64,000 bases of DNA from Microbacterium oryzae (lineage in GTDB: Bacteria; Actinomycetota; Actinomycetes; Actinomycetales; Microbacteriaceae), in the NCBI RefSeq assembly GCF_030406385.1, contig NZ_JAUEPM010000003.1:1-64000 (forward strand), written 5' to 3'. The notes beneath the pieces are model-generated. The model made no database searches, had not been told where the DNA came from, and saw nothing but the letters and a program-made list of their open reading frames with translations. Below are positions 50,689-59,433 of this stretch, in pieces (the stretch's first letter is position 1; every line of letters starts with the position of its first letter). The position numbers were made by a program, and so were the translations under genes.

Positions 50689-52470
50689 CTATTCGTCCGC
50701 CTCGGGCTCCGGCAGCAGCTCGGCACCCTGGATGGCCGAGGTGTAGCCGAGCAGGCGCACCTTCTCGTCGGAGCCCTGAGCGGGCACGAAGAAGAACAGC
50801 TGGTCGGTGTAGGTGGTCTCCACGCCCGTGGCGGACTCCTTCTCGCCCGTGAGCAGCGCCAGAGCCGCGTCGTCCTCGAAGCGGATGACGGCATCCTCGT
50901 CGGTCGGGCGCACGGTCTCGGTCTCGTCGACGCCGACCGAGACGATCGCCCCGCTGTCGAGCGTCGCGAGCGCCGTCGGCGGGGCCTCGTTGGCGCGCTG
51001 CGCGTACTCGATTCGCCCGGTCTCGGCGCCGGTCTCGTTGAAGGCGTCGATGGTCGCCTTGCGCTTCTCCGCCACGGCGGTGAGGAAGCCGTCGCCCTCG
51101 ATGTCGAAGAGGTCGGCGTACTCGCTCTCGTCGCCCTTGCCGATGATGTCAGCGTACGCGGTCGCCACCTGGTCGGGTGCGAGCGCGAGGAACGGCGAGT
51201 CGGGCGCGACGAGCGCGGCTCCGAGCCAGACCGGGGCGAGCTGCGGCGTCTCCGCGGCGGCCTCGAGGTTCGCCAGGTAGCTCACCCGGTAGCGCGACCA
51301 CGGGTCTGCCTGCGTCATCGAGAGAATGCTCGGCGCCACGGTGGCGTCATCGGGGTCGGCCACGATGACCAGCGCGGTTCGCGGCCATCCCTCGGCCGCC
51401 TGCGGCAGGACGACGCTCGCGGGACCCTGCGGAATCGATACCGCCGCGGGGTGGTCCTCGATCTCCCTCCGCAGCCGGTAGTTCACCTCGCGCGCCTGAA
51501 GCGCGAGGCCGGAGAGCCGCTGTGCCGCGATCTCGTCGTCCAGGTCGGCGTCGGCGCGCGCGACGGTGTCCGAGATCTCGTTGACGATCCGGTCGGCCTG
51601 CGCCTGCGTGAGCGTCGACGGCTTCTGATCGGGAGCGGCGGTGGCGGTGGCGGTCGGGGTCGGGGTGGGCGTCTGCCCGCCGCCGAACTCCGGCCAGTCG
51701 TCGGCCGTGCAGCCCGCGAGGAGCGCGGTGGAGACTCCGAGCGCGGGGATGGCGAGGAGCGCGCGGCGCCCCTTCCCCCGGCGCGAGCGGGAGATGACGC
51801 CCTTGGATGCGGCCTCGTCGCCGGCGGCCGGGCCCGACGGCCCCTTGCGGATGGGGCCGCGACGTCGCCGCGCCTGGCGCAGCGCGAGGATGTAGAGCAC
51901 GAGGCCGGCGGCGAGGAAGATGCCGCCGAGCACCATCAGCGGACCGAACCACGGCGTGCGCCGGTCCAGCGGCCACACGATCGAGATGTCGGATGGCGCG
52001 GGCTGGGTGCCGTCGACGGCGACGAGCATGCTCATCCCCTCGGGCAGCTGGTCGCGGCGGACGATCTCGTCCTCGGCGGTCTGCTCTTCGATCCACAGGT
52101 CGCTTCCGGCCGGGTTGCGCCCCTCGGTCGCCTCGCCCGGCTCCACGCTCGGCTCGACGACGTCGGTCTCCAGCTGGTCGTCGTCCCCCGCGCTCACCCG
52201 GCTGTACCGCTGGTCGGAGAGCCAGGCCTCGACGTCGCTCGTGCGGCCGTAGGCGGTGTAAAGAGGACCGTCGCCGCGCACCGTCAGGGTCTGCGCACCG
52301 GGCCGCAGCGCGAAGGCGTCGCCGTCGATGACGAGATAGGGCAGGTCCTCGTCGACGGACACCGACTGCTCGGCGGAGTCGGGTCCGAGGAACACCGTGC
52401 GCTGCGCGAGACCCGCGCCGAACGACGCCGCCGCGAGCACAAAGGCCAGTACTGCCCACACGAAACGCAC
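50689..52470 (-). CDS. Membrane protein with internal lipobox (two-part exported protein)
   Basis: The 593-residue product starts at GTG 52470 after GAGGAG. It has an N-terminal membrane segment (about 4-22), an external acidic domain, and a second segment (about 174-197). A strongly basic stretch follows (QARRRRGPIRKG to RRGKGRR), then a hydrophobic run ending in ALLAGC at residue 254 and a Thr-Pro-rich linker. The last part looks like a complete lipoprotein precursor fused in frame behind a two-helix membrane protein. The C-terminal domain (about 290-593) has no motif I recognise. It lies upstream of the thioredoxin-TPR gene. Function unknown. Confidence 0.8.
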   Translation of the reverse strand: MRFVWAVLAFVLAAASFGAGLAQRTVFLGPDSAEQSVSVDEDLPYLVIDGDAFALRPGAQTLTVRGDGPLYTAYGRTSDVEAWLSDQRYSRVSAGDDDQLETDVVEPSVEPGEATEGRNPAGSDLWIEEQTAEDEIVRRDQLPEGMSMLVAVDGTQPAPSDISIVWPLDRRTPWFGPLMVLGGIFLAAGLVLYILALRQARRRRGPIRKGPSGPAAGDEAASKGVISRSRRGKGRRALLAIPALGVSTALLAGCTADDWPEFGGGQTPTPTPTATATAAPDQKPSTLTQAQADRIVNEISDTVARADADLDDEIAAQRLSGLALQAREVNYRLRREIEDHPAAVSIPQGPASVVLPQAAEGWPRTALVIVADPDDATVAPSILSMTQADPWSRYRVSYLANLEAAAETPQLAPVWLGAALVAPDSPFLALAPDQVATAYADIIGKGDESEYADLFDIEGDGFLTAVAEKRKATIDAFNETGAETGRIEYAQRANEAPPTALATLDSGAIVSVGVDETETVRPTDEDAVIRFEDDAALALLTGEKESATGVETTYTDQLFFFVPAQGSDEKVRLLGYTSAIQGAELLPEPEADE

Positions 52471-52526
52471 GAATCGACTCCTCGCCGACCCGCGCGGGTG
52501 TCGCGGGTCTGGATATCCGACTGCAC

Positions 52527-52532
52527 AGGATA
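52527..52532 (-). promoter_or_regulatory. Candidate -10 box of the 593-residue membrane protein gene
   Basis: TATCCT on the minus strand gives a leader of about 50 nt that holds a small CGCGGGT-type hairpin and the GAGGAG site. Confidence 0.5.
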
Positions 52533-52594
52533 GCGAGTGCAACTGAAAGGCGCCCAGAAGCAGGTCGCGTCCGGGCGCGGCGCCGACGGCGATC

Positions 52595-52600
52595 TATCCT
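52595..52600 (+). promoter_or_regulatory. Candidate -10 box of the AI-2E family permease gene
   Basis: TATCCT, about 47 nt before the ATG at 52647. The next in-frame GTG (52611) is a possible near-leaderless alternative start. Confidence 0.5.
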
Positions 52601-52646
52601 GACGGGAGTCGTGCGGCAGGGCGCCCGCGGCGGCAGAAGGGCGCAC

Positions 52647-53696
52647 ATGAAGATCCACAACCCGTTCCGGGTCGCACTGGTGGCGACGCTGGGCGTCGGG
52701 CTGGGCATCCTGCTCATCGAGGGGCTGCAGTCGCTCTCGACGATCCTCGTGTACGTGGGGACCGCGCTGTTCATCTCGCTGGGCCTCGACCCCGTGGTGA
52801 CGTGGCTCGAGCACCGGCGTCTCCCGCGCTGGCTCGCCGTGACCCTGGCCATCCTCGCCGTCCTGGGGCTGTTCACGGGGATCGTGCTCATCATCCTGCC
52901 CGTGCTCGTGGGGCAGATCGGCCAGCTCGTCGAGCAGATCTCGCTCCTCGTCACGCGAGGCACCCTGCTCGACGATCTGCGGGAGTGGTCCCTGGCGACC
53001 TTCCCGACGCTGCAGATCGATCAGGTCCTCGACTTCGTCAACGCCTGGCTGACCGACAACATCGATCTCATCAGCCAGGGGGTCGTGGGCGTGACGCTGA
53101 ACGTGGCGCAGGGGCTGTTCGGCGCGTTCATCGTGCTCATCCTCACGATCTACCTCACGGCGTCCACGCCGTCGCTCAAGTCCGCGCTGTACCAGATGGT
53201 GCCGGCGTCGCGACGCGAGGGCTTCACGAACATCGCCGAGCAGATCACCGACTCCGTCGGCTACTACGTCATGGGGCAGATCACGCTGGCTGCCATCAAC
53301 GGGCTGCTGAGCGCGATCTTCCTCACGATCATCGATGCGCCCTACCCCACCGTGCTGGCGGTGGTCGCCTTCCTCGGGTCCATGATCCCGCTCGTCGGCA
53401 CCATCTCCGGCTCGACGATCATCGCCCTCACCTGCCTGATTCCGGGGCTCGGTTCGCCGACCACCGCCATCATCGCCGCGGTGTACTACCTCGTCTACAT
53501 GCAGATCGAGGCCTACGTGCTCGCGCCGCGCATCATGAGCAGGGCGGTGTCGGTCCCCGGCGGCGTGGTCGTGATCGCCGCACTCGCAGGCGGCGCGCTG
53601 CTGGGGCTCCTGGGAGCGCTCATCGCCATCCCCGTCGCGGCGAGCATCCTCATCATCTACCGACAGGTGCTCATCCCGCGCATGAACGCACGGTGA
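52647..53696 (+). CDS. AI-2E family transporter (UPF0118 membrane protein)
   Basis: The 349-residue membrane protein has a pair of N-terminal helices, a central amphipathic linker with the QIDQVLDFVNAWL segment, and a C-terminal bundle with the conserved PYPTVLAVVAFLGSMIPLVG block. The family includes TqsA-type exporters and sodium/proton antiporters, so the AI-2 name should not be taken as function. The ATG 52647 has an AAGGG site. Its stop codon directly abuts that of the convergent hydrolase gene (TGATCA). Confidence 0.88.
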   Translation: MKIHNPFRVALVATLGVGLGILLIEGLQSLSTILVYVGTALFISLGLDPVVTWLEHRRLPRWLAVTLAILAVLGLFTGIVLIILPVLVGQIGQLVEQISLLVTRGTLLDDLREWSLATFPTLQIDQVLDFVNAWLTDNIDLISQGVVGVTLNVAQGLFGAFIVLILTIYLTASTPSLKSALYQMVPASRREGFTNIAEQITDSVGYYVMGQITLAAINGLLSAIFLTIIDAPYPTVLAVVAFLGSMIPLVGTISGSTIIALTCLIPGLGSPTTAIIAAVYYLVYMQIEAYVLAPRIMSRAVSVPGGVVVIAALAGGALLGLLGALIAIPVAASILIIYRQVLIPRMNAR

Positions 53697-54410
53697 TCAG
53701 GCGTCGGGCCACTCCGTCGGCAGCGGGACGGCGGCGGGATTCACCACGCCGACGATCTCGTTGAGCACGCGGGCGGTCTGCTTCTCCCCCACCCACAGGT
53801 GCCGGCCATCCTCGACGGCCACGACGCGCAGCTGCGGGACGAGGGAGAAGCGCTCCACCGCCTCCGCGGGGCGCAGGTAGTCGTCGAACTCGGGGACGAC
53901 CGCGACGAGCGGCCGCGGGTCGCCCTGCCAGGCGCGCAGGTCGTCGTCGGTCGCCCGGTGCAGGGGTGGCGAGAGCAGGATGGCCCCCTCGATCGGGTGC
54001 GGACGGCCGTGCTTGAGCGCCACCTCGGTCCCGAACGACCACCCCACCAGCCAGGGATGCGGCAGTGCGCGCTCGGCCACGAACTGCATCGCGGCCGCGA
54101 GGTCCTCCGCCTCCGCGACGCCGTCGCCGAACGCCCCGTCGCTCGTCCCCCGCGGCGATGTCGTGCCCCGGGTGTTGAAGCGCAGCACGGCGAGGTCGGC
54201 GAGAGCGGGGAGGCGAGCGGCGGCCTTCCGGATGATGTGCGAGTCCATGAATCCGCCCGCCGTCGGCAGCGGATGGAGCGTCACGAGCGTGGCCAGCGGC
54301 TCGCGTTCGAGGGGCAGCGCGAGCTCGCCGACGAGCGTGAGGCCGTCCGCCGTGTGCAGCTCGACGTCCTCGCGGCGGGCGGGCAGCAGGGCGGCTCCGC
54401 GGATCTCCAT
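53697..54410 (-). CDS. Alpha/beta hydrolase
   Basis: The 237-residue cytoplasmic hydrolase has TLHPLPTAGGFMDS near the oxyanion region, the FNTRGTTSPRG segment, the nucleophile elbow GWSFGTE with serine, and a plausible acid in VPEFDDYLRP and histidine in EDGRHLW. It resembles the small X-Pro dipeptidyl-peptidase/dienelactone-hydrolase type proteins. Substrate unknown. The ATG follows GGAGGACC. Confidence 0.85.
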   Translation of the reverse strand: MEIRGAALLPARREDVELHTADGLTLVGELALPLEREPLATLVTLHPLPTAGGFMDSHIIRKAAARLPALADLAVLRFNTRGTTSPRGTSDGAFGDGVAEAEDLAAAMQFVAERALPHPWLVGWSFGTEVALKHGRPHPIEGAILLSPPLHRATDDDLRAWQGDPRPLVAVVPEFDDYLRPAEAVERFSLVPQLRVVAVEDGRHLWVGEKQTARVLNEIVGVVNPAAVPLPTEWPDA

Positions 54411-54420
54411 TCGGTCCTCC

Positions 54421-54705
54421 TCAGTAGAGCTTCCAGCAGTGGCTGTGCCAGTGGCGACGGGCGGCCAGATCGGCCTGCGCGCCGAGGACGCCGTCCTCGC
54501 GCCATACGACGACATGCGCTGCCCCGGCCGCGATCTCGCTGCCGCAGCCGGGGCACGAGTAGGTCTTCTCCGAGCGACCCTGGCCGATCGGCTGCACCGA
54601 CCACTCCCGGCCGCGTCGGGTCTCGGTGCGACGCCACCCGGCGATGAGGCGATCGAGCGACTCGTCATCGCGACCGTCGCGGCGGCGGCGGTTCGACCGC
54701 GGCAT
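54421..54705 (-). CDS. Conserved small zinc-ribbon protein
   Basis: The 94-residue product has an arginine-rich N-terminus, then YSCPGCGSEI and a C-terminal RRHWHSHCWKLY. The two Cys-x2-Cys and His-x-His-x2-Cys clusters suggest one zinc site. It is often annotated as a nucleotide-binding protein in Microbacterium, but no P-loop is visible. It lies 3 nt from the transglycosylase gene and 10 nt before the hydrolase gene. Confidence 0.8.
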   Translation of the reverse strand: MPRSNRRRRDGRDDESLDRLIAGWRRTETRRGREWSVQPIGQGRSEKTYSCPGCGSEIAAGAAHVVVWREDGVLGAQADLAARRHWHSHCWKLY

Positions 54706-54708
54706 GGC

Positions 54709-55434
54709 TCAGTACCAGCCGGACGCCTCGGAATGGCCCCATGCACCGCAGGGCGTCCCGTAGCGTCCGGCGATGTAGTCGAGGCCCCAGGCGATCTGCG
54801 TCGCGGGGTTGGTCTGCCAGTCGGCGCCGTGGCTGGCCATCTTGCTGCCCGGCAGCGACTGGGGGATGCCGTACGCACCGCTCGAGGCGTTGTAGGCGTT
54901 CACGTTCCAGCCCGACTCGCGGTTCCACAGCGCGACGAGGCACGAGAAGTCGCCCTCACCCCAGCCGCGCTGCGTCACCATCTGATACGCCACCGCCTGC
55001 GCCGACCCCGGGTCGGGCGCGGCGAACGGCGCGGCCCACGTCTCGGCCTGCATCGGCGCCGACTCGTCGTCGCTCGCCTCGGCGGGCTGCGGCGTCGGCG
55101 TGGGCGTGGGCGTGGGCTTCACGTACACGGAGTAATTGCCGAACTCGAGGCTGCCGGCGTGCGCGAGGTCGGCGGCGGCGACGTAGACTTGCGCCTCGCC
55201 GGCGGCCGTGGCGAATGTGGACTCCGCCTCGCGCTGCTCGGCCTGCGCCATGGAGGCCCCGGTCGTGACGAGGGTGCCGCCGAGGAGCCCGAACGCCGCG
55301 AGACCGGCGAGCACCGACCTGACGCGTCGCCGTGGCGACGGCCGGTCCGTCGTCAGCAGCGCCGCGTGCTGGGTCGCGATGGCGCGCGCCTCGCGGCGCG
55401 TGAGGGCTCGGGTCTCGGGAGGTCCGTCAGTCAC
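54709..55434 (-). CDS. Secreted or membrane-anchored lytic transglycosylase-like protein
   Basis: The 241-residue product has a cytoplasmic basic head, a hydrophobic segment (about 40-62), an Ala/Glu stretch, a Thr-Pro linker, and a C-terminal SLT-like domain. The catalytic glutamate is in LWNRESGWNVNAYNASSGAYG, followed by GIPQSLPGSKMA. Cysteines near 162 and 228 could form a disulfide. It probably remodels peptidoglycan outside the cell. The GTG is 9 nt after a TAGACT box. Confidence 0.88.
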   Translation of the reverse strand: MTDGPPETRALTRREARAIATQHAALLTTDRPSPRRRVRSVLAGLAAFGLLGGTLVTTGASMAQAEQREAESTFATAAGEAQVYVAAADLAHAGSLEFGNYSVYVKPTPTPTPTPQPAEASDDESAPMQAETWAAPFAAPDPGSAQAVAYQMVTQRGWGEGDFSCLVALWNRESGWNVNAYNASSGAYGIPQSLPGSKMASHGADWQTNPATQIAWGLDYIAGRYGTPCGAWGHSEASGWY

Positions 55435-55443
55435 AGTCGGGCC

Positions 55444-55449
55444 AGTCTA
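55444..55449 (-). promoter_or_regulatory. -10 box of the transglycosylase-like gene
   Basis: TAGACT on the minus strand, nine bases before the GTG. Transcription would start two or three nucleotides before or at the start codon. Confidence 0.5.
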
Positions 55450-55495
55450 TCGGCTGTTACGCGACCGTGATATCGCGTGTCGTCGGAAGCGGTGC

Positions 55496-56053
55496 TCACC
55501 GGACGGCGAGCATCACCTCGATGACCGCGTCCAGCACCGCATCGACCTGCTCCTCGCGGTAGCCGTCGCGCGTCATGCGGAACGCCGTCTGGCGCACCTG
55601 CTCGACCGACAGCGGATCTCCGTGCGAGAGGTAGGCGACGATCCGGTCGGCGACGAGATCGACCTCCGAGCGGGCGTAGCCGAAGCGCAGCAGGCCCACG
55701 CGGTCGAACCGCTCGCCGGCCGGGCGCTGCAGACGGTCGAGAACGACCTGCGCGTCCTCCCGCACGCGCGCGACCCACGCGCCCGCGCCATCCGCTCGGA
55801 CCGCCTGGTCTCGCTCGCGCGCGGCGAAGGCGTCCTCCACTCGCGCGAGGGCTGCGTCGACGGAGGCGACCCGGTAGCCGCCGCGCACGAGCGGGAAGGC
55901 GGCGGCGCGCACCTGCTCGGCGTCGACGTCGTCGCTCTGCTCCTCGAAGGCCGCACGAGCGCGGGCGAGGAAGGCGTCGACGGCGGCGCGGTCGTAGCCC
56001 TTGTCGCGACCCTCCGTGAGCGGAAACGGCAGGTCGGTGGACGAGTCGGTCAC
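55496..56053 (-). CDS. Protein of four DivI1A (DivIVA-type) repeats
   Basis: The 185-residue product contains four short repeats with the pattern GYxxxxVDxxL: GYDRAAVDAFL, GYRVASVDAAL, GYARSEVDLVADRI and GYREEQVDAVL. Two of them are preceded by EQVRxxAF. Each resembles the N-terminal membrane-curvature-binding element of DivIVA, without the long coiled coil. A cell-pole or septum role is inferred only. The GTG overlaps the cdsA stop as GTGA, which couples it to phospholipid synthesis. Confidence 0.85.
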   Translation of the reverse strand: MTDSSTDLPFPLTEGRDKGYDRAAVDAFLARARAAFEEQSDDVDAEQVRAAAFPLVRGGYRVASVDAALARVEDAFAARERDQAVRADGAGAWVARVREDAQVVLDRLQRPAGERFDRVGLLRFGYARSEVDLVADRIVAYLSHGDPLSVEQVRQTAFRMTRDGYREEQVDAVLDAVIEVMLAVR

Positions 56054-57045
56054 GATACCGCCAGCGGGGTGAGAAGCAGGTGCAGGGCGAGCGCGGCCAC
56101 GGCGGACGGCAGCATGCTGTCCAGTCGGTCGAGGACTCCCCCGTGCCCGGGCAGCATGGAGGACATGTCCTTGATGCCGAGGTCGCGCTTGATCATCGAC
56201 TCGCCGAGGTCTCCCGCGGTCGCCGTGCAGAGGATCACGACGCCGAAGATCAGTCCCGTCCACCACGGGATCGCGAGCATGAACTGCGCGAGCAGGGCAC
56301 CGGCGATGACAGCGGCCAGCGCAGCTCCCGCGAAGCCCTCCCAGGTCTTCTTGGGGCTGATCCGCGGCGCCATCGGGTGCTTGCCGAACGCGAGCCCCGA
56401 TGCGTATGCGGCGGTGTCGGCGACGACCGCGACGATGAGGAAGGCGAGGACCCACCATTCGCCGTTCTCCGCGCGCAGCAGGACGAGGGCGAGGCTCGCG
56501 AGCAGGGGGACGTAGAGGGGAACGAAGGCGCCGACGACCACGTCGGCGAGCACCTCGCGATGCGCTCGGCCATCCTCCGCCATCATCTGCGCCATCAGCC
56601 GCCACACCACGATGATCGTCAGCGAGACGAACAGCGAGACCGCGTGCAGCCAGGAGTCGGCGAAGTAGCCGGCGCTCAGCAGGAGGACGACGGCGATCAG
56701 CTGGGGAGCCAGATCCACGCGCCGACCCCCGGTCCGCAGCGCGCGCCACAGCTCGTGCACCCCGAGCACCGAGACCAGCAGTGCGACGAGCACGAACAGC
56801 GTCTTCACGACCAGCAGCGACACCAGCAGCACGGCACCCGCCACGACGCCGATGACGACGGCCGCGATGAGGTCGCGTCCGGTCCGCTGCTTGAGACGCT
56901 GGTTGCGCTGCTCGAACTTCTCGCGCGCGTAGGCGACCTGGTGCTCGAACTCGCCGCGCGCGGCGCTCACGCGCTCCTGGAAGGAGCCCTGCTCGGCGCG
57001 CGGCTCGCTCGAGGGCGTGTCCTCCGGTTCCGGAACGTCGGTCAT
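56050..57045 (-). CDS. cdsA: Phosphatidate cytidylyltransferase
   Basis: The 331-residue integral membrane enzyme makes CDP-diacylglycerol. A charged cytoplasmic N-terminus of about 58 residues precedes seven or eight helices. The CDS signature runs from SPKKTWEGF to GDLGESMIKRDLGIKDMSS and GHGGVLDRLDS. It closes the rpsB-tsf-pyrH-frr-cdsA series. Confidence 0.95.
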   Translation of the reverse strand: MTDVPEPEDTPSSEPRAEQGSFQERVSAARGEFEHQVAYAREKFEQRNQRLKQRTGRDLIAAVVIGVVAGAVLLVSLLVVKTLFVLVALLVSVLGVHELWRALRTGGRRVDLAPQLIAVVLLLSAGYFADSWLHAVSLFVSLTIIVVWRLMAQMMAEDGRAHREVLADVVVGAFVPLYVPLLASLALVLLRAENGEWWVLAFLIVAVVADTAAYASGLAFGKHPMAPRISPKKTWEGFAGAALAAVIAGALLAQFMLAIPWWTGLIFGVVILCTATAGDLGESMIKRDLGIKDMSSMLPGHGGVLDRLDSMLPSAVAALALHLLLTPLAVS

Positions 57046-57052
57046 CCCCGCC

Positions 57053-57607
57053 TCAGACCTCGAGGAGCTCTGCCTCTTTGTGCTTCAGCGCCTCGTCGAT
57101 CTTCTCCACGTGCGCCTTGGTGATCGCGTCGAGCTCCTTCTCCCCGCGCACGATATCGTCCTCGCCGACCTCGTCGCGCAGCGAATCGAGGTCGTCCTTC
57201 ACCTGACGGCGGATGCCGCGCAGGCGGACCTTCGCGTCCTCGCCCTTGGTGCGGACGATCTTCACGTACTCCTTGCGACGCTCCTGCGTCAGCTCGGGCA
57301 TCGTGATGCGCACGAGGGTGCCGTCGTTCGTCGGGTTCGCCCCGAGGTTCGGCATCTCGCGGATGGCCTCCTCGATGGCCTTGAGGGCCGACTTGTCGTA
57401 GGGCGTGACGATGAGCGTGCGCGCCTCGGGGTTCGCGAGCGACGCGAGCTGCTGCAACGGCGTGGGCGTGCCGTAGTAGTCCACGAGAAGGCGCTGGAAG
57501 AGCTGCGGGTTCGCGCGTCCGGTGCGGACGGTGGCGAAGTCCTCCTTCGCCGCCTCGACGGCTCGGCCCATCCGGTCAGTGGCATCGGCCAGAACGTCCG
57601 CGATCAC
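57053..57607 (-). CDS. frr: Ribosome recycling factor
   Basis: The 184-residue factor splits the post-termination ribosome with EF-G. It has [37 protein letters not shown] and [18 protein letters not shown]. The GTG at 57607 follows GGAG and gives the usual family start; a longer upstream frame is not expected to be coding. Confidence 0.96.
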   Translation of the reverse strand: MIADVLADATDRMGRAVEAAKEDFATVRTGRANPQLFQRLLVDYYGTPTPLQQLASLANPEARTLIVTPYDKSALKAIEEAIREMPNLGANPTNDGTLVRITMPELTQERRKEYVKIVRTKGEDAKVRLRGIRRQVKDDLDSLRDEVGEDDIVRGEKELDAITKAHVEKIDEALKHKEAELLEV

Positions 57608-57672
57608 GGTGACTCCATTCGTCGGTGGTGCTGAGGGAAAGTCTACTGGGAGCTGTCGCGGCTCCCTGCGCG

Positions 57673-58386
57673 TCACGCCGTGACGAGCGTGCCGATGGTG
57701 CGACCGCGCAGAGCGGCCGTGACGTTGCCGCCGGGCTCCATGCCGAACACGCGCATGTTCATGCCGTTGTCCATGCAGAGACTGAACGCGGTGGCGTCGA
57801 CGACCTTGAGACCGCGCATCAGGGCGTCCGAGTACGTGACGTGGTCGAGCTTCGTCGCGGTGGGGTCGGTTCGCGGGTCGGCGGTGTAGACGCCGTCCAC
57901 GCCGTTCTTGGCGACGAGCACCTCGGTGGCGCGGATCTCGAGCGCGCGCTGGGCGGCCACGGTGTCGGTGGAGAAGTAGGGCAGGCCCGCGCCGGCGCCG
58001 AAGATCACGACGCGCCCCTTCTCGAGGTGGCGCTCGGCGCGCAGCGGGATGTAGGGCTCCGCGACCTGACGCATCTCGATGGCGGACTGCACGCGCGTGG
58101 CGGCGCCGGCCTGCTCGAGGAAGTCCTGCAGGGCGAGGGCGTTCATGACCGTGCCGAGCATGCCCATGTAGTCGGCGCGGGAGCGGTCCATGCCGCTCAC
58201 GGCGAGCTCGGCACCGCGGAAGAAGTTGCCGCCGCCGACGACGATCGCGATCTCCACGTCCTGCGACGCCTCGGCGATCTCGCGGGCGATCTGGCTGACG
58301 ACGTCGGGGTTGACGCCCAGCTGACCTCCTCCGAACGCCTCACCGGACAGCTTCAGCAGCACGCGCCGCTTGCTCACTACGCTCAC
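57673..58386 (-). CDS. pyrH: UMP kinase
   Basis: The 237-residue amino-acid-kinase-fold enzyme phosphorylates UMP. It contains [25 protein letters not shown], and the [14 protein letters not shown] and [13 protein letters not shown] segments. It is separate from the pyr operon, as usual, and stands between tsf and frr. The start is GTG, and a second GTG three codons on is possible. Confidence 0.95.
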   Translation of the reverse strand: MSVVSKRRVLLKLSGEAFGGGQLGVNPDVVSQIAREIAEASQDVEIAIVVGGGNFFRGAELAVSGMDRSRADYMGMLGTVMNALALQDFLEQAGAATRVQSAIEMRQVAEPYIPLRAERHLEKGRVVIFGAGAGLPYFSTDTVAAQRALEIRATEVLVAKNGVDGVYTADPRTDPTATKLDHVTYSDALMRGLKVVDATAFSLCMDNGMNMRVFGMEPGGNVTAALRGRTIGTLVTA

Positions 58387-58485
58387 ACTCGATCCTCTCG
58401 TCGCCGATACACGCTACCCGTCGCAGGCGGCAGCACCCTGTGCTCGACCCGCGGATGGCCGCATGCGGCTTCCCCCGGGCAGAGG

Positions 58486-58519
58486 AAGGGGGCTCGGATC
58501 CGCGGATCCGAGCCCCCTT
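58486..58519 (-). terminator. Perfect 34-bp palindrome downstream of tsf
   Basis: The sequence from 58486 to 58519 is exactly self-complementary (arms AAGGGGGCTCGGATCCG and its complement). It begins 10 nt beyond the tsf stop and separates tsf from pyrH. Confidence 0.8.
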
Positions 58520-58529
58520 CATCACGTCG

Positions 58530-59357
58530 TTACGCGCCGACCTTGAAGCGCGCGAAGCCGGTCACGGTGATGCCGGCGTCCTGCGCGACCTTCGCGACGG
58601 ACAGCTTGTTGTCCTTCGCGTAGTCCTGGTCGAGCAGCGCGACCTGCTTGAAGAACGCGTTCACGCGGCCTTCGACGATCTTCGGCAGGGCGGCCTCGGG
58701 CTTGCCCTCGTTGCGGGAGATCTCGGTGACGATCTCGCGCTCCTTCTCGACCTCGGCCGCGGGGACCTCGTCGCGGGTGAGGTACGAGGGGTTGGCGAAG
58801 GAGATGTGCTGCGCGATGCTGCGCGCGGTCTCCGCGTCGTCACCCGAGTACGCCACGACCACGCCGACCTGCGGGGGCAGGTCCTTGCTGGTGCGGTGCA
58901 GGTAGATCTGGAAGGCGTCGCCGTCCAGCGTGCGCACACGACGCAGCTCGACCTTCTCGCCGATGATCGCCGCCTCGTCCGAGATGAGCTGGTCGACCGT
59001 CTGGTCGCCGGCCGAAGCGGCGAGGGCGGCCTCGACGGAGTCCGCACCGGCGGCGGCGGCCGCGTCGGCCACCTTGTCGGCGAGGGCGACGAAGCGCTCG
59101 TTCTTCGCGACGAAGTCGGTCTCGCAGGCGAGCTCGACGAGGGTCGCCTTGCCGTTCAGTTCACGCGCGACGACGAGGCCCTCGCTGGTGGCGCGGTCCG
59201 CGCGCTTGGCGTTGCCCTTGGCGCCCTTGAGGCGCAGCAGCTCGACGGCCTTCTCGACGTTGCCGTCTGCCTCTTCGAGCGCCTTCTTGGTGTCGACCAT
59301 GCCGGTGCCGAGCTGCTCGCGCAGCGCCTTGATGTCCGCGATGGTGAAGTTGGCCAT
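58530..59357 (-). CDS. tsf: Elongation factor Ts
   Basis: The 275-residue nucleotide exchange factor for EF-Tu starts MANFTIADIKALREQLGTGM and has ELACETDFVAKN. It is shorter than many EF-Ts proteins but normal for actinobacteria. It is cotranscribed with rpsB through a hairpin region. Confidence 0.97.
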   Translation of the reverse strand: MANFTIADIKALREQLGTGMVDTKKALEEADGNVEKAVELLRLKGAKGNAKRADRATSEGLVVARELNGKATLVELACETDFVAKNERFVALADKVADAAAAAGADSVEAALAASAGDQTVDQLISDEAAIIGEKVELRRVRTLDGDAFQIYLHRTSKDLPPQVGVVVAYSGDDAETARSIAQHISFANPSYLTRDEVPAAEVEKEREIVTEISRNEGKPEAALPKIVEGRVNAFFKQVALLDQDYAKDNKLSVAKVAQDAGITVTGFARFKVGA

Positions 59358-59395
59358 GAGTGCGGGCTCTCCTTGATTCGTGGTGGGATCTGAAG

Positions 59396-59427
59396 CGCCA
59401 GGCGGGCCCGATCGGGCCCGCCTGGCG
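59396..59427 (-). terminator. Perfect 32-bp palindrome between rpsB and tsf
   Basis: The arms CGCCAGGCGGGCCCGA and TCGGGCCCGCCTGGCG are exactly complementary, starting 6 nt after the rpsB stop. In other bacteria a partial terminator here adjusts the S2 to EF-Ts ratio. A similar role is likely. Confidence 0.75.
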
Positions 59428-59433
59428 TGAGCT

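Noticed and set aside
52647-53696. Autoinducer-2 exporter as a firm call
   Set aside because: The family name covers several transport activities, and no quorum-sensing gene is near, so only the family is given.
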